This document shows, piece by piece, positions 35,389 to 45,400 of a DNA stretch of 64,000 bases (positions are counted from its first letter, which is position 1; every line of letters begins with the position of its first letter). The position numbers were made by a program, and so were the translations under genes. Source of the DNA: Polaribacter sp. MED152 (GTDB taxonomy: Bacteria > Bacteroidota > Bacteroidia > Flavobacteriales > Flavobacteriaceae); the NCBI RefSeq assembly GCF_000152945.2, contig NC_020830.1:1746501-1810500 (forward strand). Direction: 5' to 3'. The notes below the pieces were generated by a model. That model made no database searches. It worked only from the letters and a program-made list of their open reading frames with translations, and was not told where the DNA came from.

Positions 35389-36456
35389 TTAGTTTCCTGC
35401 AATTGAGGCTCTTCCACCTCCTGAAGCAAATAAAGCTCTCATTCTTTCTTTTTGACCTTCACTAAACATATTCATACAAGCATCATCTGTATAATCCATG
35501 TAATTCATGAATTGATCATTACTTCTACAGTGATATGCTGTTGTAGGACAACCATAATTTGGCCTGTCTGAAGATGGTGTATCTGCAACAAAATCATCTC
35601 TGTTACATCTTCCATCACCCCAAATATGTCTTAAGTTTAGATAATGACCAACTTCGTGAGTTGTAGTTCTACCTCCATCAAAAGGTGCAGCAACGTAACC
35701 AGTTGTTCCAAAGTACTGAGGAGAAACTACTATACCATCTGTAGCAAGGCTACCTCCAGGAAATTGTGCATAACCTAAAATTCCACCACCAATATTTGCA
35801 ACCCAAATATTCATGTGAGTTTCTGGAGTTACAGGAGGATAAGCAGATTTTACTGCATTATTAGTACCCCAAGCAGTTGTTGTACTTGCGTTTCTAAATG
35901 TTCCTGCTAATGAAAATGTAATTTCTGTATCTGCTGCTACACCTGCAAAAGCACTTGGTGTATTGTTTGCATCGTTATTAGTTCTTCTAAAATCATCATT
36001 TAAAACTGCAATTTGGGAGTTTATTTGAGCATCAGAAATATTTTCATTTGAGTTACTATAAACAACGTGCACATAAACAGGAATGTTTACAATACCTAAG
36101 TTGTCTGAAACTGGTGGGTCTCCTCCACCATCATTTCCTCCACCACCATTTCCATTTCCATTACCAGCACCAGATGGCTTTTTTCCAGCAATAAAACTTC
36201 TAGTAGCATATTCAATATCGTACATTTTTTTATAAAGCCCTTTATTTTCTGCAAGTTGTCTATTTAAAACCTGCATAGAATAACATTCTTTACCATCTTT
36301 TTCTGATGGTCCTTTAGCTTCTAAATCGTCTGTATGAACAAAAAAGTCGCTCATATCTATTTTAGATTGTTGATCGTTTGAAATGTCTGTTGTTTCATCT
36401 TGACATCCCACAAAAATTCCTGTTGCTAATAGCAAGCCTAATAATGATTTTCTCAT
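35389..36456 (-). CDS. M43 (pappalysin/cytophagalysin-type) zinc metalloprotease lipoprotein
   Basis: A secreted zinc endopeptidase of 355 residues. Lipobox IFVGC makes Cys18 the likely lipidated residue. A Gly/Asn linker (about 95-113) separates an N-terminal propeptide-like region from the catalytic domain. The zinc motif HEVGHYLNLRHIWGD gives His267, Glu268, His271 and His277, and a Met-turn region MNYMDYTDDACMNMF follows, as in family M43. Several cysteines in the C-terminal part suggest disulfides. No T9SS sorting domain is present, so it is probably anchored in the outer membrane. Bounded downstream by a terminator. Confidence 0.92.
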   Translation of the reverse strand: MRKSLLGLLLATGIFVGCQDETTDISNDQQSKIDMSDFFVHTDDLEAKGPSEKDGKECYSMQVLNRQLAENKGLYKKMYDIEYATRSFIAGKKPSGAGNGNGNGGGGNDGGGDPPVSDNLGIVNIPVYVHVVYSNSNENISDAQINSQIAVLNDDFRRTNNDANNTPSAFAGVAADTEITFSLAGTFRNASTTTAWGTNNAVKSAYPPVTPETHMNIWVANIGGGILGYAQFPGGSLATDGIVVSPQYFGTTGYVAAPFDGGRTTTHEVGHYLNLRHIWGDGRCNRDDFVADTPSSDRPNYGCPTTAYHCRSNDQFMNYMDYTDDACMNMFSEGQKERMRALFASGGGRASIAGN

Positions 36457-36618
36457 AAATTAAAATGATTTTGGGGTTTAATTAAAAAGTTAAAGTAAGT
36501 TAATTTTTTATAAAATAATTAATGAAAATGTTTAAATAATAACAATTATTCATAATTATGTTAAATTTTTTAACGATGCGAATATACCGTTATTTTTAAC
36601 ATTTCAAAATAATTCATA

Positions 36619-36647
36619 AAAAAAATCATCAAATATTGATGATTTTT
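36619..36647 (-). terminator. Terminator after sufS
   Basis: ATCATCAA / TTGATGAT stem with ATA loop, flanked by A-run and T-run, 26 bases past the sufS stop on the minus strand. Confidence 0.8.
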
Positions 36648-36672
36648 AAATTTTTACAAGAAAACAGTGAAT

Positions 36673-37887
36673 TTATGACAACATAGTAACCGCCCTTTTT
36701 AATGCGTTCACAAAAACGTCTATTTCATTTTTCGTATTGTAGAAAGAAAACGATGCTCTTACAGTTCCTGGTATTTGAAAGTAGTCCATAATAGGTTGTG
36801 CACAATGATGCCCAGTTCTAACTGCAATACCTAATTTGTCTAAAATTGCTCCAATATCATAAGGATGAATCTCATTTACATTAAACGAAATAACTGCAGT
36901 TTTTTCTGCTGATGTTCCATAGATTTTTAATCCTTCAATTTTAAGTAATTCTTCTGTAGCATAAACTAACAAATCATTTTCATAAGATGCAATATTATCA
37001 AAACCAACAGAATTCATGTAATCTAAAGCTGCACCAAAAGCGATTCCTCCACAGATATTTGGAGTACCAGCCTCGAACTTATGAGGTAAACCTGCATAGG
37101 TAGTTTTTTTAAAAGAAACAGTGGCAATCATTTCTCCTCCTCCTTGATAAGGTGGTAATTTTTCTAACCATTCTTGTTTGCCATACAATAAACCAACTCC
37201 TGTTGGCCCACATAATTTATGAGCAGATGCTACATAAAAATCTACGTCTAAAGCCTGTACATCTGGCTTAATATGAGGTGTAGCTTGTGCACCATCAATT
37301 AAAACTGCAGCATTAACTTTATGTGCGGCTTCAATAATTTCTTCTATAGGATTTACGGTACCTAAAGCATTAGACACATGATTACAAAAAACAAGTTTTG
37401 TATTTTCATTTAACAACTCATGATAGGTTTGCAAATCTAACACACCATCAGCAGTCATTGGTATTACCTTTAAAATAGCGCCTGTTTTTTCGCATAGCAT
37501 TTGCCAAGGCACAATATTAGAATGATGCTCTAAAGCAGAAACAATTAATTCATCTCCCTTACTCAATAAAGACTCAAAACCTGAAGCCACCATATTTATG
37601 GCATGTGTTGTACCTGCAGTTAAAATAATTTCATAAGCTTCTTTCGCATTAAAATGATGCTGAATTTTTATACGCGCTTCTTCGTATTTATCTGTAGCTT
37701 CCTGGCTTAATGTATGCACACCTCTGTGAATGTTTGCATTGTAATTGCTGTAATAATCTACAATAGTATCTATAACAACTTGAGGTGTTTGAGAAGTTGC
37801 TGCATTATCAAAATACACTAAAGGTTTACCATGTACTTTTCTTTTTAGTATTGGAAAATCTTCTCTAATCTTATCTACATTAAACAT
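36673..37887 (-). CDS. sufS: Cysteine desulfurase SufS
   Basis: PLP-dependent enzyme that removes sulfur from cysteine as a persulfide for Fe-S assembly. With the start at 37887 it has 404 residues. Visible motifs: PLVYFDNAATSQTP, LEHHSNIVPW, the PLP lysine in SAHKLCGPTG (Lys224) and the persulfide cysteine in RTGHHCAQP (Cys362), characteristic of group II (SufS) enzymes. An in-frame ATG at 37908 would start inside a TATCTTTG -7 box (minus strand 37913-37906), so I prefer MFNVDKIREDFPIL. It lies alone, about 34 kb from sufE. Confidence 0.94.
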   Translation of the reverse strand: MFNVDKIREDFPILKRKVHGKPLVYFDNAATSQTPQVVIDTIVDYYSNYNANIHRGVHTLSQEATDKYEEARIKIQHHFNAKEAYEIILTAGTTHAINMVASGFESLLSKGDELIVSALEHHSNIVPWQMLCEKTGAILKVIPMTADGVLDLQTYHELLNENTKLVFCNHVSNALGTVNPIEEIIEAAHKVNAAVLIDGAQATPHIKPDVQALDVDFYVASAHKLCGPTGVGLLYGKQEWLEKLPPYQGGGEMIATVSFKKTTYAGLPHKFEAGTPNICGGIAFGAALDYMNSVGFDNIASYENDLLVYATEELLKIEGLKIYGTSAEKTAVISFNVNEIHPYDIGAILDKLGIAVRTGHHCAQPIMDYFQIPGTVRASFSFYNTKNEIDVFVNALKRAVTMLS

Positions 37888-37905
37888 GGGAATCATTTTA
37901 AAATA

Positions 37906-37913
37906 CAAAGATA
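37906..37913 (-). promoter_or_regulatory. Candidate -7 box (TATCTTTG) of sufS
   Basis: Exact TAnnTTTG match on the minus strand, about 19 bases upstream of the preferred sufS ATG. It helps to decide the start because the longer reading frame begins inside it. Confidence 0.4.
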
Positions 37914-37984
37914 AAACTTGATTTTTTAAAGTGCGAAGAAAGACAATATGATTTTCTTATTTTTACATCACTAAACTCTTTGCA

Positions 37985-39310
37985 ATGAAAATTTTAAAGC
38001 GAATTTTACTTTTATTCTCTATTTCTTTAATCCTTATTATTTTTTTTAACTATCCAAAATTAAATATGCTTTCTGGTTATGCTGCCAAAAGTACAGCTTC
38101 ATCTGTATTTCTTGCTGAGAGAGATTTAGATGTTACTAATGCTACAGACAACAATTTTTCTCCTGTAAACTTAGCTACAAACACCGTGAATGCTGATAAG
38201 AAAATTGCCATTTCTTCTGCATTCGGACTTTTAACAAGAAAAGCAATTTATAGAGATGGTTTAGGTGCTGTACTTACACTGTCTAAAGAGGATGAATCTG
38301 CCACTTATTTAAAACCGAAAAGAAGTATTCCTGATAATAAAACGCCTTATCCTTATGGAAATGCAGAACAGAAAGACACTATTTTCAACAATATTGATTA
38401 TTCAAAATTAGATGATGCTTTAACCTATTTATTTGACGAAAAAAATCAAACTAGAGCTGCTATAATTTTGTACAAAGATCAAATCATTGCAGAAAAATAT
38501 GCTGATGGTTTTACAAAAGAATCTAAGTTATTAGGCTGGTCTATGACAAAAAGCATTACCAGTACCATTTTCGGAATTTTAGAGCATCAACAAAAAATAA
38601 ATGTGCAAGACAAAGCACCAATAGCCGCTTGGAAAAATGATGAAAGAAGCAAAATTACCATTCATAATCTGCTACAAATGAATTCTGGTTTAGAATGGGA
38701 TGAGAATTATGACAAAATTTCTGACGCCACAAAAATGCTTTTTTTAGAGAGAGATATGACTAAAACCCAAGAACTAAAAGAACTTGCAGGTCAACCAAAC
38801 CAAAGCTGGAATTATTCTTCTGGAACCACCAATTTATTATCTGGTATTCTTAGAAAACAATTTCAATCTCATCAAGAATATTTAGATTTTTGGTATACAG
38901 ATTTAATCGATAAAATAGGCATGAATTCTATGCTAATAGAAACTGATTTAGAAGGCAATTATGTAGGGTCTTCTTATGCTTGGGCATCAGCCAGAGATTG
39001 GGCTAAATTGGGCTTACTTTATTTAAAAAATGGAAACTGGAAAGGCGAACAACTCTTTGATGAAAATTGGGTAAAATATGCTACAGAACCTACACCAAGC
39101 TCTAAAGGTTGGTATGGTGCTCAAATTTGGCTTAATGCTGGCAATAGGTACCCAAGCGTTTCTAAGAACATGTACTTTTTTAGTGGTTACCAAGGGCAAA
39201 ATGTATTTATTTTGCCAGATGAAGAAATGGTAATTGTAAGGCTAGGTTTAACCAAAAACGCAGACGTAAATACCTTTCTAGAAAAAGTTGTTAACAGCAT
39301 CCGAAATTAA
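37985..39310 (+). CDS. Serine hydrolase, beta-lactamase class C/penicillin-binding-protein-like
   Basis: A 441-residue envelope protein with an N-terminal membrane anchor or signal (residues 7-22, ILLLFSISLILIIFFN). The serine-hydrolase motif SMTK gives Ser186 and Lys189; NYSSGTTN gives Tyr277 with Ser279 (YxS). The ending SGYQGQNVFILPDEEMVIVRLG corresponds to the KTG-equivalent strand region, where SGYQG replaces the Lys-Thr-Gly. This pattern fits esterase or peptidase members as well as beta-lactamases, so antibiotic resistance should not be inferred. It is the gene just upstream of the giant adhesin, on the same strand but 161 bases away. Confidence 0.85.
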   Translation: MKILKRILLLFSISLILIIFFNYPKLNMLSGYAAKSTASSVFLAERDLDVTNATDNNFSPVNLATNTVNADKKIAISSAFGLLTRKAIYRDGLGAVLTLSKEDESATYLKPKRSIPDNKTPYPYGNAEQKDTIFNNIDYSKLDDALTYLFDEKNQTRAAIILYKDQIIAEKYADGFTKESKLLGWSMTKSITSTIFGILEHQQKINVQDKAPIAAWKNDERSKITIHNLLQMNSGLEWDENYDKISDATKMLFLERDMTKTQELKELAGQPNQSWNYSSGTTNLLSGILRKQFQSHQEYLDFWYTDLIDKIGMNSMLIETDLEGNYVGSSYAWASARDWAKLGLLYLKNGNWKGEQLFDENWVKYATEPTPSSKGWYGAQIWLNAGNRYPSVSKNMYFFSGYQGQNVFILPDEEMVIVRLGLTKNADVNTFLEKVVNSIRN

Positions 39311-39355
39311 ACTTAACGTTAAATGTCTGATAATAACTGAAATCTGTTAAATTCT

Positions 39356-39389
39356 TGTTAATAAGTTTCGACTTTTTTATTTACTTTTA
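39356..39389 (+). promoter_or_regulatory. Candidate promoter of the giant adhesin gene (TTG - 23 - TACTTTTA)
   Basis: TTG at 39356-39358 and TACTTTTA at 39382-39389, which differs from TAnnTTTG only at the last base. It would leave a leader of about 75 bases before the ATG at 39472. This is the best match in the 161-base gap but remains weak. Confidence 0.3.
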
Positions 39390-39471
39390 GGCTTTAAAAT
39401 TAAAAAACATTCTTTTTCCCTCCTTGACAGGTGTTTTTTTGCCTATGAAATAATTAATTTATTTAATAAAG

Positions 39472-42400
39472 ATGATTTATAGTTACCTTCATTCTATTCT
39501 ATTAAACATTAAAAAACTTACCTTAATTTTAGTACTTAGTTCACCTGTTTTATTAGGTCAAAACTTAGTACATAACTTTGAATTTAATGGTAATTTAAAT
39601 GATACTAAACTTACTGGAGTTAGTTTAACAGCAACCAATGTAGCATCTTCGAGCTTTAGTTCAAACCCAAATAGATGGACCTGGTCTCAACCAAGTACTC
39701 CTGGAGGAGGTTTAATTTTACAAACCGATAAATTGGTTGATGAAGAAAGCTATTCTATAGGTTTTAGAATTTCTTATCAGAATACAGGTAACCCAGATGG
39801 AACCTCTAAAAGCTATAAAAAAATTCTTTCCTTTAAGGGCCCTACAGATGATAATGGGCTTTATTTTAATCATCAAAACTTACAGTTTTTTCCTTTTGGT
39901 GCGAATAATGCAGTAACTTATACACCAAACGTTTTTTACGATTTCATTTTAACAAGAACAGCAGATTCTAAAGAATTATATGTTTATATAGTAGAGAATG
40001 ATGGTTCTGTAACCTTAGTATATTCTAAGATAGACACCAATGATTCTGCAGTACCTAGATTGGTTGGAGGTAAACACGAATTTATCTTTTTTAAAAATGA
40101 TGGTACAGGTTCAGAAAATACACCTGGTGGAACTGTAGAAGGAATTCGTTTGTGGGATGGCCCTTTAAATCAATCACAAATTGGCGCTGCTCTTTCTTCT
40201 GTAACAACTAATCCTGCTACAAACGTATTTGGTTCAACAGCTACTTTAAATGGCGAGGTTAACCCACAAGGTTCAACCTCTAATTTTGAATTTGAGTATG
40301 GGTTAACTACAAGTTATGGTCAAACTATAACGCCTACACCTTCTTCAGGCAATGCATCTTCAGCAATTACTGTATCAGCAAATTTAACCGGTTTAACACC
40401 AGGTATTGAATATCATTACAGGTTAAAATCTACAAATACAGCAGGTGATTCATTTGGTTCAGACCAAACATTTACAACCATTTCTCCTGGTGGAGTTAAT
40501 GGTGCAGGTTTATGGTTAAATAGCAGTGATGGTGTTTCAAATTCTGGAGATAATCTTACCAATTGGGATGACCAATCTGGAGCCAATACATTTACTATTG
40601 TTGGTAACCCAAAAGTTGTAAATAATGCCATAAATTTTAACAAAGCCATTGCGTTTGATGGTGTAGATGACTATCTACAAGGGAGTCAACCCATAATTTT
40701 TCAAAATATATATGCTGTTTATAAAAGAAATAGCGCCACAGAAAAAGACCCTTTAATAGGTGTTAATAAAGGTGTAGAAGGTTATGATGGTAGTATGCTT
40801 GTTGGCCCAAATATGTGGGTTTCAAACTCATCTTCTGGTCAAGGAATAATTTTTCAATCTGCAGGAGATTTAGGAACTTCAAAGGCTAGAATAGCGGTTT
40901 CTGAGATTATACCTGCTAATAATTTAAATAACCAATTTAGCTCTATTGATGGAAAAGTGTTTTCTACATCAGAAGTTACAAGTACTGGATCGTCTATAAG
41001 CACTTTTGCAGGAACCCCACTAATAGGTACAGATTTTGCATCTACAAATAGAGATTATTTTGATGGGGAAATCGCTGAATTAATAATGTTCTCTAACACC
41101 CATACAGAACTTCAACGAAAAAAAATAATCACGTATTTAGCCATTAAATATGGTATTACTTTAGACCCTTCTGTTGGTAGCTATATTACTTCTAATGGAA
41201 CCGTTCTTTGGGATAATACTAGTTATTGGAATGATGTTTTTGGGATTGGTAGATCTAATGTGGATGGATTAAACTTAAAAGTATCTAACCCAATTAATAC
41301 TGGTTTTGGAGATGGAAAAGGTATTCCAGGTAAAGGTAACGTTACAATTTCAAACCCCACTAATTTAGCTGATGGAGAATTTTTAATGATTGGCCATGAC
41401 AATGGTGCATTGACAGAACAGTCTACAGATTTACCTTCTGCAAGTATTGGCAAAACACGTATAACCAGAGAGTGGAAAGTAAAAAATACAAATAATGTAA
41501 ATGGTATTAATGTTACTTTTAGTTTAGACAGTATTTGCCTTTCTGGAGTTTTAAATACTGATTATACCTTAATTATAGATGAAGATGGAAATGGCGATTT
41601 TACTGATGGTACCATAACCCAATTTACAGCTTCTGCAATATCATTAGAAACTTTAATATTTCAAGGTGTTACATTAGTTGATGGTGCCGTTTTTACAATT
41701 CAAGGCACACCTGCATCAATTGCTTTATCTTCTGCTAGTACTACAGATAACCAAGAAATTTGTATTACAGACCCAATTACAGACATCACCTACGATGCAA
41801 AAAATATAGATAGTGCTACCATTACAGGTTTACCAACAGGTTTAACCGGTAGTTTTAACAATGTTGCTAAAGTTTTTACCATTTCTGGCACGCCTACACA
41901 AACAGGTAATTTTACGTACACCATAAACACAGTAAGCTCACAATGTAGTACAGCACCAACTATTACTGGTAAAATCACTATTTATGAGGCAGAAACTGTT
42001 AGTGCTGCATCAAGCTCACCAACTGTAGGAACCAACCAAACTTTACCACCAATAACACATACTACTACTGGTGCTACTGGTATTGGTACTGCAACAGGTT
42101 TACCAACAGGAGTTACTGCAAATTATGCTGCAGATGTAATCACTTTAAGTGGTACACCAACTTTGGCAGGTACTTATAATTATAGTATTCCTTTAACTGG
42201 TAAATGCGGAAATGTAAGTGCTACAGGTACCATAATTGTAACTGATAATTTAGATACAGATGGTGATGGAGTGTTAGATTCTGACGATTTAGATGCAGAT
42301 AATGATGGTATTTTAAATACAGATGAAGGTTTTGGGGCTATAATTCCTGCAAGACCAATAAGCACATATACCTCATCAACATCAATCAAAGCTGCTGCTG

Positions 42401-45400
42401 GACCAAGTATTTCAAATCCTACAAACGGTTATGTGGTTACAGATAAATCAACTACTGGTAAATTTGCTTTTGAAGCTGTTTCAAGATCAGAAGATGGTTC
42501 TGGAGGTGGTATTGGTACAATCTCTTTTGTAGAAATAGATGTAGACTTTGCACCAAAAGAAACCGTAAGTAATGTTGTAGTAGACTTTAAAATAGGTAGT
42601 CAATCTAGTGCTACAGGTAATGGGTATTTTGATGATGGTATTTATATAGAAATTAACGGAGTTATTGTGGTTAATTTTAACTATGCACAATATAACGTTT
42701 CTGCATTCAATAACATATTTGATCTTAATGGTGGTGGATGGGCTCCTTGGAATGGAGAAGGGAACCCCACTCTTGAATTGGATTTATTGGGTAGACAAGT
42801 ACGTTTAATGGCAGACACTAAGAATGGTGGACGCCAAGATGCCTTGCCTTTTATTACCAATGCAAAACCTAACCCAATGCCATTGGTAGATTTTGAAAAA
42901 GGTGTAAGAGTAGGTACAGCTTTTAACAACGAAAATGGTCCAGGAGGTATAGGTATACAAACCTTATCATTCTCTGCAGATGTAACTACACACATAGATA
43001 GTAATAATGATGGGGTGTTTGACTACTTATCTGATGATGGTGATAGTGATGGTTGTAATGATGTAGATGAAGCATATGGAACAGGTTTTGATACCAATGG
43101 AAATGGACAATATGGAGCAACACCAACCTTAGCTAATGGAGGTGTAAATGCCAATGGTTTAGTAGTTGCTGCTGGTATTGCAGCAAGTACTCGTGCTTAT
43201 ACAAAAAGTCCTTTAGATGCAGATTCAAATGGTACAAAAGACTTTCAACAACTAAGTCAAAAGTTAGGAGCTATTTCCACGCAATCTACTGCAGTAACTT
43301 CTACAATTGATACTGATGCCGTTTTTACAGTAGATTACACCTTAACAGGTTCAGGCACAGACACCTCTGTTATTCAATGGTACCTTAAAGAAAATGGTAC
43401 AGGAGCAGAACAAAAATTAACAAATTCAACAATTACTGCTGGTAGTTTTAATGAGGCTTATAGTGGTGTAGATACTAAAACACTTACAGTATCTAACTTT
43501 AACAGTACAGATAATGGGCATGTATATTTTGCTAAAATCACTAATCCTGCTTTGGCATGTGACCCTGAATTAACTACAAGTGAAGTTGCATTAACAGTTA
43601 CACCACACGCAATTGTGGCTACTTTAGACACCTACACTATCGTACAAAATAGCACAGGCGATTTAGCTACAAGTTTAATAGCAAATGATCTATTTAAAGG
43701 AGTAGCTGCAACAAGTTCTGATTTAAACGTAACTGTAACCGACTTTGGCACTACCAATGGTAATGTAACCTTTAATGCTGCAACAAACTCTTTAGTTACA
43801 CAGGCTGCTTTAGCTCCAGGAAGTTACACTATACAATATCAAATTTGTGAAAAGGCAGATCCAACCAATTGTGATTCAACCACTGTAAATTTAGTAGTTC
43901 AGTTAGATACAGATGCAGATGGTGTTCCAGATGTTACAGATTTAGATGATGATAATGATGGAATTTTAGACACTGTAGAAGGAGAATGTATACTACCCAC
44001 TCAAATGCGTTTAGGATATATACCAAATGCTAGAGATTTAGATGGAGATGATGGCTATACTCTAGATGGTAATAATATGAGTAATGCACTTACTCAAAAA
44101 ATTCAAAATCCAGCAAATTTTGGTCCTTCAGGTATTGTAAAAACAGAAATTGTTTTAGTGCCTATAAACGCAAGCCCGATAACCAAAACCGATTTAGATA
44201 ATTTAAATTTAGATGCTATATTTATTGGTGGTATAGATAAAATTCCAACTATAGAATCTTGGCTTTCAGATGCAGAATTCACGGCTATAAAAACATGGTC
44301 TTCAAGTCCTAACAAAACAGTTATAGTTACGCAAGCATCATCTACAAAATGGGGCAGAGTTCTTAAATCGGGTAATACAAACCCAGACACACCAACTACA
44401 ATTGGTGCCTCAACTAGTATTTTTGATGGGCCTTTTGGTAAAAGTACTTCTTTTATCCAAGGAGGAACTTTTCAAGCTGTTTATGAACCAAATTCTACTA
44501 AAAATGATGTTATTCTTGCTGCAGATGCTAATAACAATATTGTAATCATTAAAGATGAAGTTTATAATGATATTTTATTATCTGATGTTGATATTTTAAC
44601 CACTGTAGGAGGAGTTTCTAGTGGGCCAAATTTAGCCACACTTAATAATAATGATATATTAGCCATGAACCTAATATACACAGCCATTCCTTTAAGTTCT
44701 TGTCCTGGTTCTGATATAGATTTAGATGGTGTTTCGAACTCATTAGATGCAGATTCAGATGGAGATGGTTGTAATGATGTAAATGAAGTTTATGGTTCAA
44801 AAATAGATCCAGATTCTGATGGTGTTTATGGTGTTGGTAAACCTGCAGTAGACGCAACAGGTAAAGTAATTGCTGCAGACTACAGAAACCCTCAAGATAT
44901 TGACTCTAATGGTACAGAAGATTTCATTCAATCTTCACTTATAGTAACACATGTAAAAACACAACCTAACCCAATTACAGTAGACTCTAAAGACGATGCT
45001 ACTTTTACGGTTGAATTCAATACAAAAGGATCAGGAACCTCACCTATTTATCAATGGCAAGTTAAAGAAGCTGGTGCTACTAGCTGGACTGATTTAACTA
45101 ATAATGCAGAATATTCAGGAGTTAATACGCCTACTCTAACAGTAATTAGAGCACTTTATGCTAAAAACAATAACCTATACAGAATAGAAGTATTTAACAA
45201 TTCTAGTGTTTGTGCTGGTACTTTTCTTACGGATGCTGCAAAATTAACAGTTACTCCAGAGCCATTTGTAATTGTAGATGAAACTGAAACAATATCACAA
45301 GCTTTTAATGGTACCATTATTCCTACAGTGCTTTCTAACGATATGTCTGCAGGAATTACAGCAAGTGTAAGTAATTTAACCATTACATTAATTGGTACAG

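Noticed and set aside
37985..39310. Beta-lactamase resistance gene
   Set aside because: It has SxxK and YxS but SGYQG in place of the KTG motif, and a long N-terminal region; esterase or peptidase function is equally likely.
39313..39322. 10-bp palindrome TTAACGTTAA before the adhesin gene as an operator
   Set aside because: Short AT-rich palindromes are expected by chance here and it is far upstream of the candidate promoter box.
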